This document shows, one piece after another, positions 33,928 through 42,504 of a stretch of DNA of 64,000 nucleotides. The stretch is from Bosea sp. 685. Its GTDB lineage: Bacteria; Pseudomonadota; Alphaproteobacteria; Rhizobiales; Beijerinckiaceae. The stretch is from positions 744,001 through 808,000 of the forward strand of contig NZ_CP134779.1 of assembly GCF_031884435.1 (NCBI RefSeq), in the 5' to 3' direction. The notes under the pieces are model-generated. The model ran no database searches. It was not told where the DNA came from and saw only the letters and a list, made by a program, of their open reading frames with translations. Every line of letters starts with the position of its first letter. Position 1 is the stretch's first letter. The translations under genes were made by a program, and so were the position numbers.

Positions 33928-36180
33928 ATGAGAGATACCACCGCCGTCCTTGGCTATGCCTGGCCGCTCGTCGTTTCGCCGGGCGAGACCGTGACCTTTC
34001 ACCTGTCCAGCCCGACGCTCGATGCGGCCCAGGCCCGCATCGTCCGGGTGCGCTGTGCCGATCCCGACCCGGACGGCCCGGGCCTGAAGCTGAGTGAGCC
34101 CGGCAGCGCCATCGACGGCCGGGTCGCGCTGCGCGACCAGCCGATCCATCCCGGCTCGGCCGCGATCATCGCCGACAGGCCCGCGCTGACCGCGGCAAGC
34201 CTGGCGGCCGGCTGCTTCATCTACCCGACGGCCCCGCTTGCCGGTGCCCAGACCGTGATGTCGCGCTGGCGCGCCGATCTCGGCCAGGGCTGGCGCCTGG
34301 GGCTCGACCAGGCTGGGCATCTCGTCTTCGAGGCCGCCAGCGCGGCCGGCACTGCGACCATCACCTCCGCCAGGCCGGTGCTCGAGCGCGAATGGGTTTT
34401 CGTCGGCGCGAGCTATGACGCCGCCAGCGGCGTGATCACGCTGATCCAGCGCAGCCTGGACTCAGCTGGCGGGCGCGACAGCAGCAGTGTCACGACCGGC
34501 CAGGCTCCGGTAGGCCTGGCCTGGCCCACTGAGACCGCGCTCGTCTTCGCTGCGCACGCTCTTGAGGGTGGCGCGGACCCGCTCACGGGCGGCCATTTCG
34601 ACGGCAAGATCGATCGGCCGCGCCTGTTTCGCGAGCCCTTGTCCGAAGAGACCTTGCGGCGGGCCTGCGAGACGCTGGCGCCGTCGCCTGCCGATCCCAC
34701 GCTGGTCGGCGCCTGGGATTTTTCGCAGGAGATGGCCAGCGACCGGGTGCGCGACCTTTCGACCAACCGGCTCGACGGCCAACTCCGGCACATGCCCATG
34801 CGCGCCATCGCCGGCGCCAACTGGGACGGCTCGGTGGTGCAATGGACGGAGCGGCCCGAGCTTTATGGCGCGATCCATTTCCACAGCGACGACATGGCCG
34901 ATTGCGGCTGGCAGCCCGATCTGACGCTCGACGTTCCCTCAGACTGGCGCAGCGGTTTCTACGCGCTGAAGCTGACCGCCCGCGAAGACAGCGACGATCC
35001 CGTCGAAAGCTATGTCTCCTTCTTCGTGCGGGCTCCCCTCGGCCAGGCGAAGGCCAAGCTCGCTCTGGTGGCGACGACGGCGACCTTCCTCGCCTATGCC
35101 AACAGCGCGCTGCGGCTCGATCAGGTCCATGCCGAGGCCATGCTGGAGGGCGTCATCGCGCTCTCCCGCGACGACGTCTACATCCAGGAGCACCGCGAAC
35201 TCGGTCTCTCGACCTACGACACCCATAGCGACGGCAGCGGCTGGTGCTACTCCACCGCCAAGCGCCCGATCCTCAACATGCGGCCGCTCGGCAACACCTT
35301 CAACTACGTCAACGACACGCACATCATCGACTGGCTGGAGGAGCTCGGCTTCGACCACGACGTGATCACCGATTGCGACATCGACCGGCATGGCGCGCAG
35401 CTGCTGGAGGCCTATGACTGCGTGATCACGCCGTCGCATCCCGAATACTACAGCCGCAACATGATCGACGCCTTCGACGCCTATCAGCGCGGCGGCGGCC
35501 GGCACATCTATCTCGGCGGCAACGGCTTCTACTGGCGCATCGCCTGGCATCCGACGGAGCCCTTCCAGATGGAGATCCGCCGCGGCATGAGTGGCTTGCG
35601 CACCTGGGAGGGCGAACCTGGCGAGAACGGCCTGTCCTTCACCGGCGAGCCCTCGGGCCTCTGGCGCACTCATGGGCGGCCGCCGCAGCGCCTCGTCGGT
35701 GTCGGCTTCGACGCCCAGGTCTTCACACGCTCCTACCCCTACGAATGGCTTGAGGATGCGCGTGACCCGCGCGTGGCCTGGCTGGTCGAAGGCGTCGATC
35801 TGGCAAAGCCGCTCGGCGATTTCGGACTACGCGGCGGCGGGGCGGCCGGGCTCGAGGTCGATCGTGTCGAGCCGACTTTGGGCTCGCCGCCGCATCTCCT
35901 GCGTCTGGCGACGGCCGATCGGCTCGACTATGGCGGTGTACCGACGCTGGAGGAGCTGCGGACGTTGCATCGCGGCACGATGGGCGATCAGAACGCGCTC
36001 GTGCGCGCCGATATCGCCTTCTTCCCGACCGCGGCCGGCGGCGCGGTGTTCGCGACCGGCTCGATCGCCTGGTGCTGCGCGCTGACCTGCAACGGCTATG
36101 ACAACTCGGTCAGCCGCGTGACGGGAAATGTCCTGCGTCGTTTCCTGGACCCGGCGCCTTTCGAGGGCTTCGACGACTGA
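33928..36180 (+). CDS. dmfA2: N,N-dimethylformamidase-like large (beta) subunit
   Basis: A 750-residue amidase subunit. An N-terminal beta-rich part (about 1-110) and a LamG-like domain (about 110-240, GKIDRPRLFREPLSEE) precede the catalytic domain (about 370-745). The Paracoccus enzyme uses a mononuclear iron held by two Tyr and one Glu; Y390 (FLAYANS), Y430 (STYDTHSDG) and E506 (SHPEYYS) are plausible counterparts by position, from memory. It hydrolyses small amides such as dimethylformamide in the cytoplasm. Here, cotranscription with a polyamine-type importer and the island context suggest another amide. No signal peptide is seen. Confidence 0.85.
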   Translation: MRDTTAVLGYAWPLVVSPGETVTFHLSSPTLDAAQARIVRVRCADPDPDGPGLKLSEPGSAIDGRVALRDQPIHPGSAAIIADRPALTAASLAAGCFIYPTAPLAGAQTVMSRWRADLGQGWRLGLDQAGHLVFEAASAAGTATITSARPVLEREWVFVGASYDAASGVITLIQRSLDSAGGRDSSSVTTGQAPVGLAWPTETALVFAAHALEGGADPLTGGHFDGKIDRPRLFREPLSEETLRRACETLAPSPADPTLVGAWDFSQEMASDRVRDLSTNRLDGQLRHMPMRAIAGANWDGSVVQWTERPELYGAIHFHSDDMADCGWQPDLTLDVPSDWRSGFYALKLTAREDSDDPVESYVSFFVRAPLGQAKAKLALVATTATFLAYANSALRLDQVHAEAMLEGVIALSRDDVYIQEHRELGLSTYDTHSDGSGWCYSTAKRPILNMRPLGNTFNYVNDTHIIDWLEELGFDHDVITDCDIDRHGAQLLEAYDCVITPSHPEYYSRNMIDAFDAYQRGGGRHIYLGGNGFYWRIAWHPTEPFQMEIRRGMSGLRTWEGEPGENGLSFTGEPSGLWRTHGRPPQRLVGVGFDAQVFTRSYPYEWLEDARDPRVAWLVEGVDLAKPLGDFGLRGGGAAGLEVDRVEPTLGSPPHLLRLATADRLDYGGVPTLEELRTLHRGTMGDQNALVRADIAFFPTAAGGAVFATGSIAWCCALTCNGYDNSVSRVTGNVLRRFLDPAPFEGFDD

Positions 36181-36188
36181 ACCGGGGC

Positions 36189-36204
36189 GGCCGGGAAACC
36201 GGCC
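36189..36204. terminator. Possible bidirectional hairpin between convergent genes
   Basis: GGCCGG and CCGGCC arms with a GAAA loop lie between the stop of the amidase gene and that of the AroE-like gene. There is no T run, so a role in termination is weakly supported. Confidence 0.3.
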
Positions 36205-36230
36205 ACTCGCTCCTGCGGGCGGTCGATGGC

Positions 36231-37025
36231 TCAGGCCAGGCTGACGAGATCGGACGCCGCACGCAACTGGGCCAGGAGCATCGCCTTGCCGGGAACCGTT
36301 CTGCAGCCGCGTGCGGCGGCGGTCGCGAGAAACGGCGTGACCTCCGGTGTCATGACGACTTCAGCCGCGATCGCGCCCGGAGGAAGGCGGGAGGCATCGA
36401 GCGGCAGCGCATCGCCATCTCTCATGCCGAGCGAGGTGGTGTTGATCGCGATGTCGCAGGCGGCGGCATCGGGCTCGCTGACAGCGATGCGGCAGGCGGG
36501 ATAGGCACGATTGACCGCGGCAGCGAGTTCGCGCGCCTTGTCCGCAGACCGATTCACAATGGTCAATTCCCCGGCACCCGCCTCGGCCATAGCAAAGGCG
36601 ATCGCGCGGCCTGCGCCGCCGGCCCCCGCCTGCAGCACCCGGGCTCCCCGGATCTCGACGCCGGCCGCGATCAACCCGCCGACGAAGCCGAGACCGTCGA
36701 CATTGTCACCGTGCAGGCTGCCGTCAGGGTTGCGACGCACGAAATTGACCGCGCCCACCAGCCGCCCACGCTCGCCGACGGAATCGAGGAGGTCGAGGAC
36801 GGCGATCTTGTGGGGGATCGTGACGCCGAACCCGGCGACGTTGCGCAGGATTCGTAGCGTCGCGAGAACCTTGGACAGGTCAGCCGGAGCGACGTGGAGA
36901 GGGGAGACAGCCGCATCGATGCCGCGCCCGGCGAAATGCTCGTTGAGCAGTGTCGAGCCGATGATATGGGCAACCGGGTCACCCAGAATGAACAGGATAC
37001 GCGTCTTGCCGGAGATGCGGGTCAT
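36231..37025 (-). CDS. AroE-like (shikimate dehydrogenase family) oxidoreductase
   Basis: A 264-residue NAD(P)-dependent dehydrogenase. The catalytic lysine motif IPHK and the GDNVDGLGF segment (AroE GxNTDxxGF) are present, and the Rossmann Gly-rich loop is GAGGAGRA. However, the N-terminal shikimate-binding segment, normally HSxSP, reads HIIGST, so the serines that hold shikimate are missing or displaced. A different hydroxy acid substrate is likely. It is downstream of the class III aminotransferase by 61 nt in the island. A housekeeping aroE is probably elsewhere. Confidence 0.83.
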   Translation of the reverse strand: MTRISGKTRILFILGDPVAHIIGSTLLNEHFAGRGIDAAVSPLHVAPADLSKVLATLRILRNVAGFGVTIPHKIAVLDLLDSVGERGRLVGAVNFVRRNPDGSLHGDNVDGLGFVGGLIAAGVEIRGARVLQAGAGGAGRAIAFAMAEAGAGELTIVNRSADKARELAAAVNRAYPACRIAVSEPDAAACDIAINTTSLGMRDGDALPLDASRLPPGAIAAEVVMTPEVTPFLATAAARGCRTVPGKAMLLAQLRAASDLVSLA

Positions 37026-37086
37026 GCAAGGCTTTCAGGCAAGGACGGCTTTCAAGCAAGCGAGTCTTTCGGGCAAGCGGTCGGGC

Positions 37087-38328
37087 TCAGGCGGCGGCGC
37101 GGCTGCCCGCCGCGACCGCCGCCAGGGCCGTGTCGGCTACCGCCAGCGCCTCGTCGATCTCCGCCTCGCCATGGGCGGCGGACAGGAACATGTTATGGCG
37201 CGGGTGGAAATAGACCCCGCGCGCCAGTGCCGTCTGGCAGAACAGATTGCCCTTGGCGAAATCGGCGTCGTCCTCGAACAGGATCAAGGGCATCTGCACC
37301 GGGCCGCTCTGGCGCAGGGCGACTCCGTGGCGTGCGGCCGATGCGTCGATCCCGTCGCGCAGGCGCGTCCCCATCGCCTCCAGCCGCGCGACGATGTTGT
37401 CGCGGCGCAGCACGGTGAGCGTCGCCACGGCGGCTGCCATCGGCACCGCGGCGCACCAGAACGAGCCTGTCACGAAGACCTGCGAGGCCGCCTGGCGCAG
37501 CCAGTCCCGGCCGGTGACGGCGGCAAGCGCGTGGCCATTGGCGATGGACTTGCTCCAGGCCGCGAGATCGGGCCTGACACTGAGGCGCTCCCAGCTGCCA
37601 GCGAGATCGAGCCGGAAGCCGGCCCGGACCTCGTCGAGGATGAGCGCGGCGCCCGTCTCGTCGCAGACGGCGCGCGCGGCGGTGGCGAAACCCTGTGTCG
37701 GCAGTTCCTGGTCGCGCGCGAGGTCATGGCGATAGGCCGAGACGATGACGCCGGCCAGGTCGTCGCCGGCCTCGGTTGCGGCCGCGCGCAGGCTCTCGGC
37801 ATCGTTGAAATCGTAGTAGAGGATATGGGCGCGATCCTCCGAGGTCACGCCGAGGACCGAGGGCGAGCACCACGGCACGGCGCCGTGATAGGCGCCGCGT
37901 GCCGCCAGCAGCTTGCGCCGCCCGGTGCCGGCGCGCGCGATGGTCGCGCAGCTCGTGGTGGCGTCGGTGCCGTTCTTCTGGAACTGCGTCCAGTCGGCAT
38001 GCGCGACCGTATCGACAAGGAGTTCGGCGAGCTCGACCATTACCTCGGCGGGGCCGTTCATGCAGTCGCCCAGGCGGGCCTGGCGCTCGGCCGCAGCCTC
38101 GACCTCGGGATGATGGTGGCCGAGAAGATTGGGGCCCCAGCTGCACATGAAGTCCAGATATGAGCGCCCGTCCACGTCCCAGAGCCGGCAGCCCTCGGCG
38201 CGTGCAAAGAACTGGGGATAGCCTTCCGGCAGCCTGTTGGCGTGGAGATGTCCCCACATGCCGCCCGGAACCACACGCAGCGCCCGATCCCGCAGCGCCG
38301 CATCGACGGAATTCTTGATCTCGGACAT
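37087..38328 (-). CDS. Class III aminotransferase (glutamate-1-semialdehyde aminomutase-like)
   Basis: A 413-residue PLP enzyme. The start MSEIKNSVDAALRDRALRVVPGG follows GGAGGA at a good distance. The PLP lysine is K260 (LAAWSKSIANGH), the aspartate in LILDEVRAGFR is D232, and GAYHGAVPW supplies the phosphate-binding segment. Family members move amino groups or isomerise amino carbonyl compounds. It shares a divergent promoter region with the second family-5 binding protein. In the island it could remove an amino group released or carried by the amide substrate. Confidence 0.87.
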   Translation of the reverse strand: MSEIKNSVDAALRDRALRVVPGGMWGHLHANRLPEGYPQFFARAEGCRLWDVDGRSYLDFMCSWGPNLLGHHHPEVEAAAERQARLGDCMNGPAEVMVELAELLVDTVAHADWTQFQKNGTDATTSCATIARAGTGRRKLLAARGAYHGAVPWCSPSVLGVTSEDRAHILYYDFNDAESLRAAATEAGDDLAGVIVSAYRHDLARDQELPTQGFATAARAVCDETGAALILDEVRAGFRLDLAGSWERLSVRPDLAAWSKSIANGHALAAVTGRDWLRQAASQVFVTGSFWCAAVPMAAAVATLTVLRRDNIVARLEAMGTRLRDGIDASAARHGVALRQSGPVQMPLILFEDDADFAKGNLFCQTALARGVYFHPRHNMFLSAAHGEAEIDEALAVADTALAAVAAGSRAAA

Positions 38329-38345
38329 GGCTATCCTCCGATGCG

Positions 38346-38361
38346 GATATATCATATAGTA
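38346..38361. promoter_or_regulatory. Island motif copy 4, divergent aminotransferase/binding-protein region
   Basis: GATATATCATATAGTA, with TATAT-C-ATATA perfect (38348-38358). It is 18 nt upstream of the aminotransferase start and 187 nt upstream of the binding-protein start. Confidence 0.55.
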
Positions 38362-38547
38362 CGCTTGGCTTGGCAAGGGGTTTTGCGTATGCGGGACGGT
38401 CTCCGCAATGATGGCGAAAAAGGCCACGCTCCCGAGGCCAGTTCGACAGCGGCACGCCGGAGCGGCGTGGCAAACGACATGCCGAGGACGGGGCCCTGTG
38501 CGCAGCGCCGGAGTCCTGAGGAATCAACAAGGAGAGGGGATCACATC

Positions 38548-40140
38548 ATGCGGGCAGGACAGATGAAGGCGGCCTTGGCGCTCGGTATTGCCGTATCGCT
38601 GGCGGGGCCGGTGTCGCCGATACGGGCCGCCGATACACGCCCGCTCGTCGTGGCCAGGAACATGGACATCACCTCGCTCGATCCGGCGCGATCATTCTGC
38701 GACACCTGTCAAATCTACCTGTCGGCGGTCTATCAGACATTGGTCACGCTGGCCGCCGACAACAGGACGCTTGCGCCCAACCTTGCCACCTCCTGGGAAG
38801 TCAGCCCCGACCAGACGCGCTTCGTTTTCAAGCTGGCGCCCAACGCCGTCTTCTCCGATGGCGCGCCGGTCACCTCGGCCGATGTCGCCTGGTCGCTGAC
38901 ACGGCTGAAGAACATGAAGTCGGATGCGTCGTTCCTGATGGAGGCCCTGACTGCGGTCGAGACGCCTGACGACAAGACTGTCGTGCTGCGCACGGCGCAG
39001 CCCAATTCCGAGTTCCTGAACATGCTGGCTTCGTCCTATGCCGGCATCATCAACCGTAAGGTCGCGGAGGCCAACGGCGCGGTGGGCGGGGAGAATGCCA
39101 GCACGGTCGACCAGGCCGACAACTGGTTCTTCGCCAATTCGGCCGGCAGCGGCCCCTACAAGCTCGCGCTCTATCGCAATGGCGACCAGCTGCGCCTGGT
39201 CTCGAACGACAAGTTCTGGGGCGCGGCGCCGAAGGTCGCCGAGGTCATCATCAAGCAGGTGCCCGACGCGGTGGCGCAACTGCAGATGCTGCAGACAGGC
39301 GGCGCCGATGTGGCGATGCAGATCGATCCCGATACGGCCGCCTCGGTCAAGGATCCAAACCTCGTGCTCGATACCGTGCCGAGCTATAACTTCATCTACC
39401 TGGCGCTGGGCGTCGGCGCCAAAGACAACACGGTTCCGCTGACCAGGCCTGTCCGCGAAGCGATCGCGGCGGCGATCGACTATCAGGGGCTGATCGACTT
39501 CACCGTCGGTGGCAAGGGCCGGCCGCAGCCGGTCGCGATCCCCAACGGCTTCCCCGGCACCACCGACCTGCCGATACCCAAGCAGGATCTCGCACTCGCC
39601 AAGGCCAAGCTGGCCGAGGTCGGGCAGCCCAACGGCTTCACGATGAAATCGGCCTATCCGGCGGTCAATTCCTACGGCGTCGATCTCTCGCTGATGATGC
39701 AGAAGCTGCAGCAGGATCTCGGCCGCGTCGGCATCAAGCTCGAGCTTGAGCCGATAACCTTCGCGGTCTGGCGCGAGCGCATCGCCAAGGACGGCATCCC
39801 GATCACCGCGTCCTATTATGCGCCCGACTATTTCGGCACGGTGCAATATGTCCAGTTCTTTTCGATGATGAGCACGAGCTCCTGGGTCAAACGCTCCCAT
39901 GCCGACAAGGTGCAGGGCGTGGTCAACGAGAAGGAAGGCGAACTCCTCAAGCAGGCGCTGGCCGCCACACCGACTGAGGCCGAGCGGATCTATCGCGAGA
40001 TCGCGCTCGAGATGATCGGCGACAAGGTCATCATCCCCGTCGTCAGCCCGGATCTGATCCTGGCCTCGCGCAAGGGCGTGACCGGTGTGCGCTACAGCGC
40101 CTGCTGCAATCTCGCGCTCAGTCAGGTCGGGCGGCAATAG
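38548..40140 (+). CDS. ABC transporter family-5 (peptide-type) binding protein, second copy
   Basis: A 530-residue periplasmic binding protein. GGAGAGGGG precedes the ATG; the leader MRAGQMKAALALGIAVSLAG ends near IRAA before DTRPLVVARNMDITSLDPA. Family features include YQTLVTLAADNRTLAPNLATSWEV in part (LAPNLATSWEV) and DGAPVTSADVAWSL. It heads an operon with two DppBC-like permeases. It is related in family to the binding protein at 20.0 kb but not a recent duplicate, since the visible sequences differ throughout. Ligand unknown. Confidence 0.9.
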   Translation: MRAGQMKAALALGIAVSLAGPVSPIRAADTRPLVVARNMDITSLDPARSFCDTCQIYLSAVYQTLVTLAADNRTLAPNLATSWEVSPDQTRFVFKLAPNAVFSDGAPVTSADVAWSLTRLKNMKSDASFLMEALTAVETPDDKTVVLRTAQPNSEFLNMLASSYAGIINRKVAEANGAVGGENASTVDQADNWFFANSAGSGPYKLALYRNGDQLRLVSNDKFWGAAPKVAEVIIKQVPDAVAQLQMLQTGGADVAMQIDPDTAASVKDPNLVLDTVPSYNFIYLALGVGAKDNTVPLTRPVREAIAAAIDYQGLIDFTVGGKGRPQPVAIPNGFPGTTDLPIPKQDLALAKAKLAEVGQPNGFTMKSAYPAVNSYGVDLSLMMQKLQQDLGRVGIKLELEPITFAVWRERIAKDGIPITASYYAPDYFGTVQYVQFFSMMSTSSWVKRSHADKVQGVVNEKEGELLKQALAATPTEAERIYREIALEMIGDKVIIPVVSPDLILASRKGVTGVRYSACCNLALSQVGRQ

Positions 40141-40161
40141 CGCGCCTGGCCGGCAGAGCCG

Positions 40162-41178
40162 ATGCTCAAAGTTGCGCTGCAACGACTGGCGATGATGCCG
40201 TTCCTCCTGCTCGGCATCGTCACAGTCGCCTTTTTCCTCTCGCAGTTCACCAAGGGCGACCCGCTGGTCGCCCTGATCGGCGAACGGCAGATGAACAATC
40301 CCGTCATCGTCGCCGCCGCCAAGGAGCGCTGGGGCCTCGATCGGCCCCTAGTCGAGCGCTACGTCGTCTATGTCCGCAACCTGCTGCATGGCGACATGGG
40401 CACCTCGTTCCGCACGCGCCAGCCCGTGGCAAGCGATCTGGCCCAGCGGCTGCCGGCGACGCTGGAACTCGTCGTCGCCGCGGTGCTGCTCGGCGGCAGC
40501 GTCGGCGTCGTCCTCGGCATCCTGGCGGCGAAATTCCGCGATGGGCCCGGCGACACGGCCATCCGCATTTTTGCACTCGTTGGCTCGTCGGTACCGATGT
40601 TCTGGCTCGGGCTGATCGCTCTCTTCATCTTCTTCGCCACGCTGGGCTGGTCGCCAGGGCCCGGCCGGCTCGACACGCGCTCCCTGCCGCCGCCCTTCGT
40701 GACCGGCTTCTTCACGATCGACGCAGGCCTCGCCGGGCAAGGGCGCACGCTGCGCGAGGCGCTCGCCCATCTCGTGCTGCCGGCCCTGATGCTGGGCTGG
40801 ACGGTGGTGGGCATCGTCGCCCGTCTAGTGCGCGCGAGCATGATCGAGGTGCTGTCGCAGGATTACATTCTGGTCGCGCGCGCCAAGGGGGCGGGCGAGG
40901 GCCGTGTCCTGCTGACGCACGCACTGCGCAACGCGCTGATGCCGACCTTGACGATCCTGGGCTTCACCTTCGCCTATCTGATCACCGGGGCCGTCCTGAC
41001 CGAGACGATCTTCTCATGGCCCGGCATCGGCTCCTACGCGGTCGAGGCCGCGCGCCAGCTCGATTATCCCGCCATCATCGGCGTCACGATCATCGGTGGC
41101 GCCGCCTTCCTGCTGACCAACCTGGTGACCGACATCGCCTATGCCTTCGTCGATCCGCGCCTGAGGGATCGCCGGTGA
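40162..41178 (+). CDS. ABC transporter permease, DppB-like
   Basis: A 338-residue permease with an N-terminal helix (MMPFLLLGIVTVAFFLSQF) and the family segment LLHGDMGTSFRTRQPV. The EAA loop reads ARAKGAGEGRVLLTHALRNA and the end LVTDIAYAFVDPRLR is the usual DppB C terminus. It starts 21 nt after the binding-protein gene and overlaps the next permease in GTGA. Confidence 0.92.
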   Translation: MLKVALQRLAMMPFLLLGIVTVAFFLSQFTKGDPLVALIGERQMNNPVIVAAAKERWGLDRPLVERYVVYVRNLLHGDMGTSFRTRQPVASDLAQRLPATLELVVAAVLLGGSVGVVLGILAAKFRDGPGDTAIRIFALVGSSVPMFWLGLIALFIFFATLGWSPGPGRLDTRSLPPPFVTGFFTIDAGLAGQGRTLREALAHLVLPALMLGWTVVGIVARLVRASMIEVLSQDYILVARAKGAGEGRVLLTHALRNALMPTLTILGFTFAYLITGAVLTETIFSWPGIGSYAVEAARQLDYPAIIGVTIIGGAAFLLTNLVTDIAYAFVDPRLRDRR

Positions 41179-42059
41179 GCGCAGCCCTTCCCGAAGCGGC
41201 GGCGGTTGCGCGCCGAGGCCGCCTGCGCCGGCTCGCTGCGCTGCTCGATCCGCGCGCCGGTCCCGCGCGCTGGCCGGTCCTGATCGCGCTCGTGACGATC
41301 CTCGCATGGGTCGTCGTCGGCGCGACCATCGATCTGTGGACGCCTTACGATCCGGTCGCCCTGGCCGGCCGCCGCCTGCAGCCGCCGAGCGCCGGCCACT
41401 GGCTCGGCACCGACGCGCTGGGACGCGACGTGCTGGTGCGCACGCTCTACGGCGTGCGCTTCTCCTTGCCGGTGGCGGTTGGCGTCCTGGTCACGGCGGT
41501 CGCGATCGGATGCTTTCTGGGCGCTCTTGCGGGCTATTTCGGCGGCGTCCTGGACGGCGCGCTGATGCGGCTTGCCGATGTGACGCTGTCCTTCCCGCCC
41601 ATGCTTCTGGCCATGGCGATCGCCGCCTCGCTCGGGCCTGGACTGTTCAATGCCGGCCTGGCGATGGTCATTGTCTGGTGGCCGATCTATGCCCGGCTGA
41701 TGCGGGCGCAGGTGCTCTCGGTCCGCTCGCTCGAGCATGTCGACGCGGCCGTGGCGATGGGCGCCTCATCCCCGCGCATCCTCATCCGGCACGTGCTGCC
41801 GCTGTGCTGGACGCCGATCCTGGTCAACGCCACGGTCGATATCAGCCAGGTCATACTGCTCGTCGCGGGCCTGAGCTTCATCGGCCTCGGCGCCCGCCCG
41901 CCGACCCCGGAATGGGGCCAGATGATCGCCGAGGGCGCCACGAACTTCTACAACTGGTGGATCGCCGCAGGGCCGGGCCTTGCGATCCTCTCACTCTCGC
42001 TCGCCTTCAGTTTCATCGGCGATGGCCTGCGCGACCTGCTCGACCCGCGCTCACGGTGA
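41175..42059 (+). CDS. ABC transporter permease, DppC-like
   Basis: A 294-residue permease. The GTG start overlapping the dppB-like stop gives MSAALPEAAAVARRGR and a normal length. LGTDALGRDVLVRTLYGVR, the EAA loop AVAMGASSPRILIRHVLPL and FIGLGARPPTPEWGQMI are classic DppC motifs. Normally two ATPase genes (dppD, dppF) would follow. Instead there is an IS3-family remnant, so the transporter has no dedicated ATPase in this window. Confidence 0.92.
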   Translation: MSAALPEAAAVARRGRLRRLAALLDPRAGPARWPVLIALVTILAWVVVGATIDLWTPYDPVALAGRRLQPPSAGHWLGTDALGRDVLVRTLYGVRFSLPVAVGVLVTAVAIGCFLGALAGYFGGVLDGALMRLADVTLSFPPMLLAMAIAASLGPGLFNAGLAMVIVWWPIYARLMRAQVLSVRSLEHVDAAVAMGASSPRILIRHVLPLCWTPILVNATVDISQVILLVAGLSFIGLGARPPTPEWGQMIAEGATNFYNWWIAAGPGLAILSLSLAFSFIGDGLRDLLDPRSR

Positions 42060-42299
42060 TCGGGGGCGTCCAGCGTGGGGGTCATGCGCTTGCGGGGCGA
42101 CGGCGTCTGTTGCATCGCCGTCGACAGGTCCGAGGTGTCTTGAAGCTACCAGGGAGGAGTTCGAGAACGCTCCGGCAATGGATTTTGCCAACCGCGAACA
42201 ATCCGAAGCCGCAAAACAGGGCCACGCCTCATTTCCGAATTTGCATCCAATGGAGCCCGCTTCATGGCTGCGGTCCAATCCACATGATGAGGGCCGGCA

Positions 42300-42490
42300 T
42301 TGGCCGATTGTGTTGCAGGACCTCTCGATAAAGTCGAACGCATCCGCCTCGGCGGCGTCCCGGGTCCGGTAGAGCTTGCTTCTGATCCGCTCCGTTTTCA
42401 GGAGTGAAAAGAAGCTCTCCATGGTGGCGTTGTCCCATTGCGGACCTGATCGGGCCAGCTCGGGCCGAACGCGAATGCCCTCGCTTCCAG
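42300..42490 (-). mobile_element. IS3-family transposase remnant (3' part of orfB)
   Basis: The minus strand encodes about 60 residues of an integrase-core C terminus: GIRVRPELARSGPQWDNATM leads into MESFFSLLKTERI and YRTRDAAEADAFDFIER. The DNA-x-x-ESFF segment carries the last catalytic Glu region of DDE transposases. Both ends are missing and the reading loses similarity after IERSCNT. No terminal inverted repeats are apparent. The rest of the gap 42060-42504 shows nothing else recognisable. Confidence 0.8.
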
Positions 42491-42504
42491 AACTGACGTT
42501 GCGC

